From UKL13-2 sp031430555 (GTDB taxonomy: Bacteria; Pseudomonadota; Gammaproteobacteria; Burkholderiales; Usitatibacteraceae): a stretch of 47,161 nucleotides of DNA. The notes beneath the pieces are model-generated. The model was not told the origin of the DNA. It did not search any database and saw only the letters and a program-made list of their open reading frames with translations. Both the position numbers and the translations under genes were made by a program. Shown one piece after another: positions 25,484 through 33,783 of the stretch (position 1 is its first letter; each line of letters opens with the position of its first letter). The stretch is taken from assembly GCA_031430555.1 (NCBI GenBank), contig JANPBQ010000020.1, positions 1 to 47,161 on the forward strand, read 5' to 3'.

Positions 25484-26917
25484 CTATGCGATACGTTCCG
25501 CAATGAACCGTTTCACCGCCCCCGCATCGGCCTCCATCACTTCAAATTTCTGCGGCAGCAATTCAATCCCCTCATAGCGCGCCGGACGCGACGGCTTTCT
25601 GCCGAGAGCTTCCAACATGCTCTCTTCGAATTTTGCCGGTAACGCGGTTTCAAGGCAGATCAAAGGCTCGCCCGCTTGGCGATGCGCGAGCCCCACCTTC
25701 ATGCCATCCGCGGTATGCGTGTCGATTTCGATTTTGAATTTTCCCCACCCATCACGAATTGTCGCGATTCGGTCGGCGTGATTGCTGCGCCCGGATAGAA
25801 AACCGAATCCCGGCATGCGCTTCCACACATCCCCGCATTCGGCGACATTGAATCCGCCTTCGTGCTCAACTTTGCGCATCAGTTCGCGAACGGCGGCAGG
25901 ATCGCGCCAAAAAAGATCGTAGAGAAAGCGCTCGAAATTCGAGGCTTTCGAAATATCCATCGAGGGGCTGGAGGTTTGTAAGGTCTCCGACGTTTTCCGT
26001 GGCCGGTAATTGCCGGTGCGAAAAAATTCATCGAGCACGTCGTTTTCATTGGTGGCCACGATCAGATGCTTGATCGGCAGCCCCATCATGCGCGCGATAT
26101 GCCCTGCCAGCACGTTGCCGAAATTGCCCGACGGTACCGCGAACGACACCTTTTCATCGTTGGATTTTGTGGCCGCGAAATAGCCTTTGAAGTAATACAC
26201 CACTTGCGCAACAATGCGGCCCCAGTTGATCGAATTGACCGCGCCAATCTTGTATTTGGTTTTGAATTCAAGATCGTTCGACACTGCCTTGACGACATCC
26301 TGACAATCGTCGAACACGCCGCGCACGGCGATGTTGTGGATGTTTGCATCCTGCACGGAAAACATTTGCGCGGTCTGGAATGGCGACATTTTTCCCAGCG
26401 GGCTCAGCATGAATACCTGCACGCCGCGTTTGCCTTTCATCGCGTATTCCGCGCTCGAACCGGTATCGCCGGAAGTGGCACCAAGAATCGTCACCTCGGC
26501 GTTGCGTTTGGCAAGTACGTATTCGAACAGGTTGCCAAGGAATTGCATCGCGATATCCTTGAACGCAAGCGTCGGGCCATTGGAAAGTCTAAGCAGGTGC
26601 AGATTCGGTGCCAGTGTTTGTAGCGGCGTGATATCGGCACCGCCAAAAACCTCGGCCGTGTAGGTCTTGTCGATAATTGTCTTCAAATCCGCCGCCGGAA
26701 TATCGTCGGCAAATTTGTGGATGATCTCAAAGGCAAGCGCTGGATAAGAAAGTGGGCGCAGTGCCGTCAATTCCTCGGCACTCAACACCGGATAGGTTTG
26801 CGGCAGAAACAATCCGCCGTCCGGCGCGAGCCCTTCAAGCAGGATATCGCTGAAGGATTTTGCGGCCTCATCCGGCGCCGTGCCAGCGCCACGCGTACTG
26901 ACGTATTTCATGCTCAT
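25484..26917 (-). CDS. thrC: Threonine synthase
   Basis: 477 residues. It converts O-phosphohomoserine to threonine with PLP. Family marks: N-terminal KYVSTRG, Lys120 in GPTLAFKD as the PLP-binding lysine, GATSGDTGSSAEYAMKGK for phosphate binding, and SGNFGNVLAGH. Length and ends fit the long (E. coli/betaproteobacterial) class. The start at 26917 (MSMKYV) has GGAA five bases upstream and overlaps the stop of the disrupted VOC gene by four bases (ATGA), which points to translational coupling. It is the last gene of the aminotransferase-GNAT-hom-VOC-thrC run, so aspartate-derived homoserine made by Hom feeds it; homoserine kinase is not in the window. Confidence 0.97.
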   Translation of the reverse strand: MSMKYVSTRGAGTAPDEAAKSFSDILLEGLAPDGGLFLPQTYPVLSAEELTALRPLSYPALAFEIIHKFADDIPAADLKTIIDKTYTAEVFGGADITPLQTLAPNLHLLRLSNGPTLAFKDIAMQFLGNLFEYVLAKRNAEVTILGATSGDTGSSAEYAMKGKRGVQVFMLSPLGKMSPFQTAQMFSVQDANIHNIAVRGVFDDCQDVVKAVSNDLEFKTKYKIGAVNSINWGRIVAQVVYYFKGYFAATKSNDEKVSFAVPSGNFGNVLAGHIARMMGLPIKHLIVATNENDVLDEFFRTGNYRPRKTSETLQTSSPSMDISKASNFERFLYDLFWRDPAAVRELMRKVEHEGGFNVAECGDVWKRMPGFGFLSGRSNHADRIATIRDGWGKFKIEIDTHTADGMKVGLAHRQAGEPLICLETALPAKFEESMLEALGRKPSRPARYEGIELLPQKFEVMEADAGAVKRFIAERIA

Positions 26918-27300
26918 GGTGATTCCGTTTCTGCCAAACGCCAAGGCGGATTCAATCGGTTTTCGCCGGCGTCAAACAGGCAAATCGGATTGCCGCTCGG
27001 GTCGCGCAACCGCGCTTCGCGCCAGAGCCAGCGTTGATCGGCGGGTTCGCTGTCGAAAACCATTCCGGCAGCCTGCAAATCTTTGACCCATTGATCGAGG
27101 TTTTTGTTCTCGAAGTAGACAACCGTGCTCGCGGTGACTGGTGCGTCACCGAGATGAATGGAAAAAGTGCTCTCACCTTACTGGCACATGAATCGCGCGT
27201 AGTGCGGACTTTTGACGATCAATTTGAGTCCGAGCGATTGATAGAACGTCGTCGCCGATTCAATATTCGCAACCGTCACCGTGACCTGATTCAAGCGCAT
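26914..27300 (-). pseudogene. VOC/glyoxalase-family gene with an in-frame TAA at codon 41
   Basis: A 129-codon frame from ATG 27300 to TGA 26914 codes for a VOC-fold (glyoxalase/bleomycin-resistance) protein: MRLNQVTVTVANIESATTFY at the start, FSIHLGD, and RDPSGNPICLFDAGENR near the end, a typical VOC C-terminus. Codon 41 (27180-27178) is TAA, directly before GESTFS, so normal translation gives only 40 residues. The frame is otherwise intact, starts one base after the hom stop and ends with a four-base overlap with thrC. It is either a recent nonsense mutation or a sequencing error; the short product could still keep ribosomes moving towards thrC. The family often handles small metabolites by metal-dependent chemistry; no specific role can be named. 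Confidence 0.85.
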
Positions 27301-27301
27301 G

Positions 27302-28612
27302 TCAGCTCAATTCTTCCAATCGAATCCGTACGACCTTGCCCGCAATCGTCGTCAACGCTTCGATTTTTGCAATCGCCGTGTTGACGTTTTTCTCGAGAGA
27401 AGGATGCGTGAGGATGATGACATCGACCACATCTTCGCCCTCCTCGGCTTCTTTTTGCAGCATCGCATCAATCGAAATGCCACTGTCGGCGAGGATGCGG
27501 GTCACATCGGCCATCACGCCGGGTTTATCGTAGGCGCGCAGCCGTAAATAGCAGCCGGTAACGACCTGCTCAATATCGAGAATCGGCGTGTCGTGCAATT
27601 GATCCGGCTGAAACGCGAGGTGCGGCACGCGGTGCTCGGGGTCAGAGGTCAGCATGCGCGTGACATCCACCAGATCGGCCACCACAGCGCTGGCGGTCGC
27701 TTCCGATCCGGCACCGCGACCGTAATAAAGTGTCGCACCGACGGCATCGCCCTTGACGAGGATCGCGTTCATCACGCCTTCCACGTTCGCGATCAGGCGT
27801 TTCGCGGGAATTAGCGTCGGATGCACACGAAGCTCAATCCCGTTGGCCGCGCGGCGGGTGATGCCGAGCAGCTTGATGCGGTAGCCGAGTTGTTCCGCAT
27901 ACTTGATGTCTTTGTCGGTCAATCGCGAAATGCCTTCGGTGTACGCACGGTCGAATTGCACCGGGATGCCGAAGGCGATCGCCGAGAGAATCGTCAGTTT
28001 GTGCGCGGCGTCGATGCCGTCGATGTCGAACGCGGGATCGGCCTCCGCGTAACCTTTCGCCTGGGCTTCTTTCAGCACCGACTCAAACGACGCGCCACGC
28101 GACCGCATTTCGGACAGGATGAAATTCGAGGTGCCGTTGATGATGCCGGCGATCCATTCGATGCGGTTCGCCGTCAAGCCCTCGCGCAGCGCCTTGATGA
28201 TCGGCACGCCGCCCGCCACTGCCGCCTCAAACGCCACCATCACTTTGTGTTCCAACGCGGCAGCGAATATTTCGGTGCCGTGTTTCGCGAGCAAGGCCTT
28301 GTTGGCCGTCACCACATGCTTGCCATTGGCGATCGCTTTCAGCACCAGCGCTTTGGTGGTGGTGTCACCGCCAATCAATTCGCAAACGATGTCGATGTCG
28401 GGATGGCTGACCAACGCGTCCGCGTTGGGTAGCAGCTCGATGCCGTCGAGCGAAAAGTCGCGCGGCTTGGTCAGATCGCGCGCGGTCGCGTGCGTGACGC
28501 GAATTTCGCGGCCGGCGCGGCGTGAAATTTCCTCGCGGTTGCGTTTCAGTACTTCGATGGTGCCGGAGCCGACCGTGCCGAGCCCGAGCAGTCCTACGTT
28601 GATGGGTTTCAT
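27302..28612 (-). CDS. hom: Homoserine dehydrogenase with ACT domain
   Basis: 436 residues; start at 28612 (MKPINVGLLGLGTVGSG) overlaps the stop of the GNAT gene by four bases. It reduces aspartate semialdehyde to homoserine with NAD(P)H. Visible marks: Rossmann motif GLGTVGSG (10-17), ELIGGDTTTK and VTANKALLA of the nucleotide/substrate region, AAVAGGVPIIKALREGL and NGTSNFILSEM of the catalytic domain, and a C-terminal ACT domain (about 350-430, YLRLRAYDKPGVMADV), usually the threonine feedback site. It is a monofunctional enzyme (no aspartokinase fused). It stands between the GNAT and VOC genes with almost no gaps, so one transcript is likely. Confidence 0.97.
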   Translation of the reverse strand: MKPINVGLLGLGTVGSGTIEVLKRNREEISRRAGREIRVTHATARDLTKPRDFSLDGIELLPNADALVSHPDIDIVCELIGGDTTTKALVLKAIANGKHVVTANKALLAKHGTEIFAAALEHKVMVAFEAAVAGGVPIIKALREGLTANRIEWIAGIINGTSNFILSEMRSRGASFESVLKEAQAKGYAEADPAFDIDGIDAAHKLTILSAIAFGIPVQFDRAYTEGISRLTDKDIKYAEQLGYRIKLLGITRRAANGIELRVHPTLIPAKRLIANVEGVMNAILVKGDAVGATLYYGRGAGSEATASAVVADLVDVTRMLTSDPEHRVPHLAFQPDQLHDTPILDIEQVVTGCYLRLRAYDKPGVMADVTRILADSGISIDAMLQKEAEEGEDVVDVIILTHPSLEKNVNTAIAKIEALTTIAGKVVRIRLEELS

Positions 28613-29070
28613 GATGCGAATTTCTTCAAAGTTTTTACAAAGTGAAACGAAGTGATCGTCATGCCTTCGCGAAAATAGAATTTGTGCGCTTGTTCGCGCT
28701 GACAACCGGAGTCGAGCGAAAAGGTGTCGCAGCCGCGTTCAATGGCGAGTTTTTCCATGTATTGCATGAGCATTCGGCCAACACCCGTTGATCGTTTAGC
28801 TTCATCGGTGACCAGATCATCGCAATAGAGATCGCGGCCGTTGAAGGTCTTTTCCAGCATGCGGAAAACGGTGAGGCCACGCAAGTTGCCGTTGTCCGTC
28901 GCGACGGCCATTTCCGCGCCACTGTTGAAAACTTCCTTCATGCGCGCGAGGTAATCGGCAGGCAGATGCGGGCGCAATTGCCGATGCACGGCTTCGGCTT
29001 GAACGAGCCATTCGCGTTCAATGATTTCGCTGACCGCGTTGGTGATGGGGATTATTTTCATGCTTGTCAT
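28609..29070 (-). CDS. GNAT-family N-acetyltransferase
   Basis: 153 residues from ATG 29070; an alternative ATG at 29061 (MKIIPITNAV) would remove three residues and I cannot decide between them. The GNAT acetyl-CoA signature is recognisable: YCDDLVTDEAKRSTGVGRML (the R/Q-x-x-G-x-G/A loop as RSTGVG) followed by a helix and the closing strand FYFREGMTIT. These enzymes move acetyl from acetyl-CoA to an amine of a small molecule or protein; the substrate is unknown. It overlaps hom by four bases (ATGA) and is separated from the aminotransferase gene by a large hairpin repeat, so expression relative to the aminotransferase may be reduced. Confidence 0.88.
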   Translation of the reverse strand: MTSMKIIPITNAVSEIIEREWLVQAEAVHRQLRPHLPADYLARMKEVFNSGAEMAVATDNGNLRGLTVFRMLEKTFNGRDLYCDDLVTDEAKRSTGVGRMLMQYMEKLAIERGCDTFSLDSGCQREQAHKFYFREGMTITSFHFVKTLKKFAS

Positions 29071-29075
29071 CTTGT

Positions 29076-29159
29076 TGTCATCCTGAGCAACGCGAAGGAT
29101 CTCGTTGTTGATCCGCAGTGCTTTATGCGCCGAGATCCTTCGCTGCGCTCAGGATGACA
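29076..29159. repeat. Large inverted repeat between aminotransferase and GNAT genes
   Basis: Arms 29076-29104 and 29131-29159 match at 26 of 29 positions (TGTCATCCTGAGC...GGATCTCG) around a 26-base loop. This is a widespread type of bacterial intergenic palindrome. In the minus-strand transcript it lies between the first and second genes of the operon and may act as an attenuator or RNA-stability element. Confidence 0.85.
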
Positions 29160-29176
29160 GCAATTATTAGTTGTAC

Positions 29177-30367
29177 CTATTTGACGAAACCATCCTTGCG
29201 AAACATCTCCTTGATCCCCCTCACCGCCTGCCTCGTCCGCTCGGCATTTTCGATCAACGCGAATCGCACATGGTCATCGCCATATTCACCAAAGCCAATC
29301 CCCGGCGATACCGACACTTTCGCTTCAGCCAATAATTTTTTCGCGAATTCCAGCGAACCCATTTTTCGGTAGTGTTCGGGAATCTTCGCCCAGATGTACA
29401 TCGTCGCTTTCGGTTTCGTCGTCACCCAGCCCGCTTCCGCGAGGCCTTTGTGCAACACGTCACGCCGAGTCTGATATTCAGCCACCACTTCCGCCACGCA
29501 ATCCTGCGGGCCATCAAGCGCCGCGATACTCGCCACTTGAATCGGCGTGAACGAGCCGTAATCGTGATAGCCCTTGATGCGCGCCAATGCAGATACCAGT
29601 TCCTTGTTGCCGACCATGAAACCGATGCGCCATCCCGCCATGTTGTAGGACTTCGACATCGTGAAAAATTCAACCGCCACATCGCGCGCACCCGGCACCT
29701 GCATGATCGACGGCGCTTTCCAGCCGTCATAGGTAATGTCGGCATAGGCCAAATCGTGAACCACGAGCACGTTGTTGGCTTTCGCGAGTGCGACGATGCG
29801 CTCGAAAAATTCCAGCTCCACACACATCGCGGTAGGGTTTGAGGGAAAACCCAGGATCAGCATTTTCGGTTTTGGATACGATTCGCGGATCGCTTTTTCC
29901 GCTTCCTCGAAAAAATCTACGCCCTCGGTCATGCGAACGTGCTTGATCTGCGCGCCGGCGATTACAGCACCATAAATGTGTATCGGATAACTCGGGTTCG
30001 GTACCAGCACGGTGTCGCCGCTATCGAGGGTGGCGAGCATCAAATGCGCGAGCCCCTCCTTCGAGCCAATCGTGACAATGGCTTCGGTATTCGGATCGAA
30101 CTCCACGTCATAACGGCGCTTGTACCAATCGGTAATGGCCTTCCTCAAGCGCGGAATGCCTTTCGAAACCGAGTAGCCGTGCGTATTCGGCCGCCGCGAC
30201 GCCTCGACCAATTTATCGACGATATGCTGCGGCGTGGCTCCGTCGGGGTTCCCCATCGACATGTCGATGATGTCTTCGCCGCGATGACGCGCCGCCATCT
30301 TGAGCTCGGAGGTAATATTGAAAACGTAAGGCGGAAGCCGTTTTATGCGGGAAAATTCGTGGGTCAT
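29177..30367 (-). CDS. alaC: Class I/II PLP aminotransferase (AlaC-like alanine transaminase)
   Basis: 396 residues. Fold type I aminotransferase: MSMGNPDGATP at the N-terminal arm, GSKEGLAHLMLA, PSYPIHIYGAV, GFPSNPTAMCVE (Asn of the NPT motif), DLAYADI, and PLP Lys239 in TMSKSYNMAGWRIGF. The length and GNPDGATP start fit the AlaC / diaminopimelate-type group placed before hom in betaproteobacteria; AlaC interconverts pyruvate and alanine with glutamate. An annotation as an aspartate or methionine-related aminotransferase cannot be excluded. It is the first gene of the minus-strand operon, with its promoter in the 140 bases up to the divergent Mth938-like gene. Confidence 0.9.
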   Translation of the reverse strand: MTHEFSRIKRLPPYVFNITSELKMAARHRGEDIIDMSMGNPDGATPQHIVDKLVEASRRPNTHGYSVSKGIPRLRKAITDWYKRRYDVEFDPNTEAIVTIGSKEGLAHLMLATLDSGDTVLVPNPSYPIHIYGAVIAGAQIKHVRMTEGVDFFEEAEKAIRESYPKPKMLILGFPSNPTAMCVELEFFERIVALAKANNVLVVHDLAYADITYDGWKAPSIMQVPGARDVAVEFFTMSKSYNMAGWRIGFMVGNKELVSALARIKGYHDYGSFTPIQVASIAALDGPQDCVAEVVAEYQTRRDVLHKGLAEAGWVTTKPKATMYIWAKIPEHYRKMGSLEFAKKLLAEAKVSVSPGIGFGEYGDDHVRFALIENAERTRQAVRGIKEMFRKDGFVK

Positions 30368-30507
30368 AAAGGGGGATCGTTTACGGGTGGCTATAATTGA
30401 ACGAATTTAGTGCGGTGCGGCGCGGGTTGAATGAAAAAAGCACCAATTTTGTGCAGCGCAAAAAACTATTTTAGCCGACACCACCCCGGTTTTCACGCCT
30501 CGAACCC

Positions 30508-30885
30508 ATGAAACTTCACCTCAATTCTTCCGCTGGACTCAACACCGTGACGGGGCACGGCGCGGGCTTTGTTCAGGTCAATCAGACGCGCATTGAGTCG
30601 CCCTTGATTTTGCTGCCGGACAAGCTGGTCGCGCCGTGGCCAATTGCCGATCTCGGCGCGCTTTCACTGGCTGATTTCACTCTGTTGATCGAGATGAAAC
30701 CGGAATTGGTCGTGTTCGGTTCGGGGGCTACCTTTCGCTTTCCCGATTCACGCATCATGGCCGCGTTTTCGCATGCACGCATTGGTTTCGATGTCATGGA
30801 TACGCCGGCCGCGTGCCGTACCTACAACGTGTTGATGGGCGAAGGCCGCCACGTGGCTGCCGCTCTACTGGTCCAGCCAAACTGA
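30508..30885 (+). CDS. Mth938/DUF498-like protein (NDUFAF3-related)
   Basis: 125 residues from ATG 30508. The small Mth938 fold is recognisable: a YVQVN-like strand (GFVQVNQTRIESPLILLPD), a central ELVVFGSGATFRFP segment and GFDVMDTPAACRTYNVLMGEGR near the end, where the family has conserved T-x-x-A-C-R-T-Y-N. Bacterial members are uncharacterised; the eukaryotic relative NDUFAF3 helps assemble complex I. It is divergent from the aminotransferase gene and 130 bases before gltI. Function here is unknown. Confidence 0.88.
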   Translation: MKLHLNSSAGLNTVTGHGAGFVQVNQTRIESPLILLPDKLVAPWPIADLGALSLADFTLLIEMKPELVVFGSGATFRFPDSRIMAAFSHARIGFDVMDTPAACRTYNVLMGEGRHVAAALLVQPN

Positions 30886-30893
30886 GTTGGCAC

Positions 30894-30923
30894 TTGGATT
30901 GCTTGATGTACATCATGTAAACT
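30894..30923 (+). promoter_or_regulatory. Candidate promoter for the glt operon
   Basis: TTGGAT (30894-30899) and TAAACT (30918-30923) are 18 bases apart and lie about 90 bases before gltI. A ten-base palindrome GATGTACATC falls in the spacer and could be an operator. Weak match to consensus; no factor is assigned. Confidence 0.3.
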
Positions 30924-31015
30924 GAAAATTGAAATCGGCGTACTATCTGGCGATTGCATCGCGGCACACACTTTCAGTCAAAATTTTTCATTAGTCAAAA
31001 CGAGGAGCAAGAGCA

Positions 31016-31915
31016 ATGTCAAAATTTTCCACCCTGAGCAAATTGGTTGGCGGCATGTTTGCGTCGGCCCTGTTGGCGGCACCGGCGATCGCGCAAGACC
31101 TGACCGGCACCTTGAAGAAGATCAAGGACAGCGGCACCATCACCGTCGGCCACCGTGAAACATCGGTGCCGTTTTCGTACCTCGATGACAAGCAGCAGCC
31201 GATCGGCTACTCAATGGATCTCTGCGCAGCGATCGTCGAAGAAGTGAAAAAGGAATTGATGCTGCCGACGCTCGCCGTGAAATACAACCCGGTTACGTCG
31301 CAGACCCGCATTCCATTGATGTCCAACGGCACCATCGACATCGAGTGCGGCTCCACCACCAATAACCTCACGCGTCAAAAACAGGTTGCCTTTGCACCGG
31401 TCACGTTTGTCACCGGCACCAAACTGCTGGCGAAGAAGTCGGCCAAGATCAAGTCATACAAGGATCTGAAAAACAAGACTGTCGTGATCACGCAGGGCAC
31501 CACCAACGAGCGCACCATCAAAGCCTTGTCCGACAAAGACAATCTGAACATCAAGTTCCTGGCCGCCAAGGATCACGCCGAATCATTCCTGACGGTGGAA
31601 TCCGGCCGCGCTGCGGCGTTTTCGATGGACGACATCCTGCTCTATGGCTTGATCGCGAAAGCCAAAAAGCCGAAGGATTTCGAAGTCATCGGCGACTATT
31701 TGTCCTATGACCCGTACGGCATCATGTACCGCAACAACGATTCCGCCTTTGCCGTCGTGGTGAACCGTGCGCTCGCGGGCCTCATGCGTTCGGGCGACAT
31801 CAATAAGATCTATGACAAGTGGTTCATCGAAAAATTGCCATCAGGCGAGACCATGGGCGTGCCGATGAGCCCGCTCCTGAAGGCCGGCTTCCAGCTTCAG
31901 GCCCTGCCGGAATAA
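31016..31915 (+). CDS. gltI: Glutamate/aspartate ABC transporter, periplasmic binding protein
   Basis: 299 residues with a signal peptide ending AIA-Q. GAGGAGCAAGAGCA stands before the ATG at 31016. It belongs to the family 3 solute-binding proteins: GTLKKIKDSGTITVGHRETS, PFSYLD, IGYSMDLC, IPLMSNGTIDIECGSTTNN with Arg in the ligand-binding region, and SMDDILLYGL. The GltI/DEBP group binds glutamate and aspartate in the periplasm for import. It begins the plus-strand set gltI-gltJ-gltK-gltL. A terminator-like hairpin and a palindromic element lie between it and the permease gene, which would give more binding protein than membrane complex. Confidence 0.95.
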   Translation: MSKFSTLSKLVGGMFASALLAAPAIAQDLTGTLKKIKDSGTITVGHRETSVPFSYLDDKQQPIGYSMDLCAAIVEEVKKELMLPTLAVKYNPVTSQTRIPLMSNGTIDIECGSTTNNLTRQKQVAFAPVTFVTGTKLLAKKSAKIKSYKDLKNKTVVITQGTTNERTIKALSDKDNLNIKFLAAKDHAESFLTVESGRAAAFSMDDILLYGLIAKAKKPKDFEVIGDYLSYDPYGIMYRNNDSAFAVVVNRALAGLMRSGDINKIYDKWFIEKLPSGETMGVPMSPLLKAGFQLQALPE

Positions 31916-31926
31916 CTAGGTGCTCC

Positions 31927-31959
31927 AAAGGGGAATCGAGAAATCGGTTCCCCTTTTTT
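31927..31959 (+). terminator. Intrinsic terminator/attenuator after gltI
   Basis: AAAGGGGAA (31927-31935) pairs with TTCCCCTTT (31948-31956), loop of 12, followed by further T. It is a standard rho-independent shape, 12 bases after the gltI stop. Partial read-through would set the ratio of GltI to the permease genes. Confidence 0.8.
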
Positions 31960-31986
31960 CCATCTTCATTCCTGGGGCTGCGGGGA

Positions 31987-32165
31987 TGCGATTCAAACTG
32001 ATGTGGAAGCGTGAACTTGTTTCGCTTCCCCCTCTGAAAAAGGGGATTGAGGGGGATTTTCGGTCTTCACCACCAGCGGCATCGGCAAATTTTTCGGCAC
32101 CGCAAATCCCTCGCACCCTCCCTTTGAAAAGGGAGGAGCCAAGCACCACATCAGTTTGAATCGCA
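31987..32165. mobile_element. 179-bp palindromic element with 20-bp terminal inverted repeats (MITE-like)
   Basis: TGCGATTCAAACTGATGTGG (31987-32006) and its exact reverse complement (32146-32165) bound a 139-base interior that contains CCCCCTC...GAGGGGG and CTCCC...GGGAG stems. No open frame. I see no clear target duplication beside it, so it may be a MITE or a composite palindromic repeat. It sits between gltI and gltJ. Confidence 0.55.
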
Positions 32166-32279
32166 CCCGGACTGAGGTTTCGCGAAACGGGAATGCAAGC
32201 GAAAGCGCGAACGACCAATAAGAACAAGGCACGTAAGCGTCCGATCATCCTGCCGTAGCATCCGCATGGGGAGCGCAAC

Positions 32280-33041
32280 ATGGATTGGAAAGTCTTTCTG
32301 GAGCAAGCGCCATCGGGCGGCCAGACCTACCTTGAATGGTTGCTGTCCGGCGTCATGTGGACCTTGCTGGTATCGATTGCGGCCTGGATCATCGCGTTTA
32401 CGCTGGGCTCATTGCTTGGTGTTGCGCGTACCACGCCGGTCAAGTGGCTGCGCACACCCGCGACCATGTACGTCGAGCTGTTCCGCAACATTCCCCTGCT
32501 GGTGCAGATGTTTCTTTGGTACTTCGTCATGCCCGAGGTGGTGCCGACGGCGATGGGCGATTGGCTCAAGGGCACCTACCCAAATCTGATCACGTTGCCG
32601 TTCGCGCAATTCAGTTTGTGGGAATACACGGCAGCGGTTCTCTGCCTCGGCATGTACACCGCCTCGCGCGTCGCCGAGCAGGTGCGCGCCGGCATTGAAT
32701 CATTGCCTAAGGGGCAAACCAGCGCGGGACTCGCGATGGGATTCACCTTGCCGCAGGTGTATCGCTTCGTGGTGTTGCCAATGGCGTTTCGCCTCATCAT
32801 CCCGCCGATGACGTCCGAATTTCTGACGATCTTCAAGAATTCTTCCACCGCGTTGACCATCGGCGTGCTGGAGCTCACCGCGATTAGCCGGCAAATTTCG
32901 GAATACACCTTCAAGACATTTGAAGCGTTGAGCGCGGCGACAATGATCTACATCGTCATCACGCTGACGGTCATTTTCCTGATGCGCCTGCTGGAGAATA
33001 AGCTCAGGGTACCCGGCTACGTTTCGCAGGGAGGCCACTGA
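32280..33041 (+). CDS. gltJ: Glutamate/aspartate ABC transporter permease
   Basis: 253 residues from ATG 32280. Polar amino-acid permease of the His/Glu/Gln family with about five membrane helices and the conserved cytoplasmic loop GLAMGFTLPQVYRFVVLPMAFRLI (EAA-type loop contacting the ATPase). ELFRNIPLLVQMFLWYF is the typical family segment. It pairs with the next gene product to form the channel for glutamate/aspartate. It ends one base before gltK starts. The long gap upstream is filled by the terminator and palindromic element. Confidence 0.95.
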   Translation: MDWKVFLEQAPSGGQTYLEWLLSGVMWTLLVSIAAWIIAFTLGSLLGVARTTPVKWLRTPATMYVELFRNIPLLVQMFLWYFVMPEVVPTAMGDWLKGTYPNLITLPFAQFSLWEYTAAVLCLGMYTASRVAEQVRAGIESLPKGQTSAGLAMGFTLPQVYRFVVLPMAFRLIIPPMTSEFLTIFKNSSTALTIGVLELTAISRQISEYTFKTFEALSAATMIYIVITLTVIFLMRLLENKLRVPGYVSQGGH

Positions 33042-33042
33042 C

Positions 33043-33729
33043 ATGGGTGATTTCGATTTCGGCATCATCATCAAAAGCCTGCCCATCCTGTGGAAAGGCA
33101 TGCTGCTTTCATTGCAACTATTCGCCATCGCGCTGGTCGGCGGCATTTTTTTCGGCACCTTGATGGCGATGGCGCGCTTGTCCAGCTTCAAACTACTCTC
33201 GTACCCGGTCGCGGGATTCGTGAATCTGATCCGCTCGATCCCGTTCATCATGGCGATCTTCTGGTTCTATTTTTTGACGCCGGAACTGGTGCGCTGGGTG
33301 ACCGGCAAGCAAGGCGAAGCGGTCGGCCCGTTCACCTCGGCCGTGGTCGCCTTCATCATGGTGGAGTCGGCGTATTACTCGGAAATTATCCGTGCCGGCA
33401 TTCAATCGGTCCCGCGCGGGCAACCGTGGGCGGCCTATGCGTTGGGCATGAATTACTGGCAATCGATGGGTCAGGTGGTGTTGCCGCAGGCGTTTCGCAA
33501 CATGATTCCCATCATGCTCACGCAGGCAATCATATTGTTTCAGGATACCTCGCTCGTGTACGTCGTGGCGCTCAAGGATTTTCTGGGTGCCGCGAGTACC
33601 GCCGGCCAATTGACCGGTCGCACCACCGAGCTGTATGTGTTTGTGGCGCTGGTGTTTTTTGTGATTTGCTTCAGCGCCTCGAAACTCGTCAAGTACATCC
33701 AAGTCCGCACGCAACCCGGTGGCCGCTGA
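33043..33729 (+). CDS. gltK: Glutamate/aspartate ABC transporter permease
   Basis: 228 residues from ATG 33043, one base after the gltJ stop. Same permease family as GltJ: helices near residues 20-45, 55-80, 95-115 and 180-215, NLIRSIPFIMAIFWFYF and the loop GMNYWQSMGQVVLPQAFRNMIP. With GltJ it forms the heterodimeric membrane part of the importer. It is followed after 54 bases by the ATPase gene. Confidence 0.95.
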   Translation: MGDFDFGIIIKSLPILWKGMLLSLQLFAIALVGGIFFGTLMAMARLSSFKLLSYPVAGFVNLIRSIPFIMAIFWFYFLTPELVRWVTGKQGEAVGPFTSAVVAFIMVESAYYSEIIRAGIQSVPRGQPWAAYALGMNYWQSMGQVVLPQAFRNMIPIMLTQAIILFQDTSLVYVVALKDFLGAASTAGQLTGRTTELYVFVALVFFVICFSASKLVKYIQVRTQPGGR

Positions 33730-33783
33730 ACCGCGCCGGCTGCCGCAAACGATTCCCAAATTCATCAAAACAGGACAACCCCC

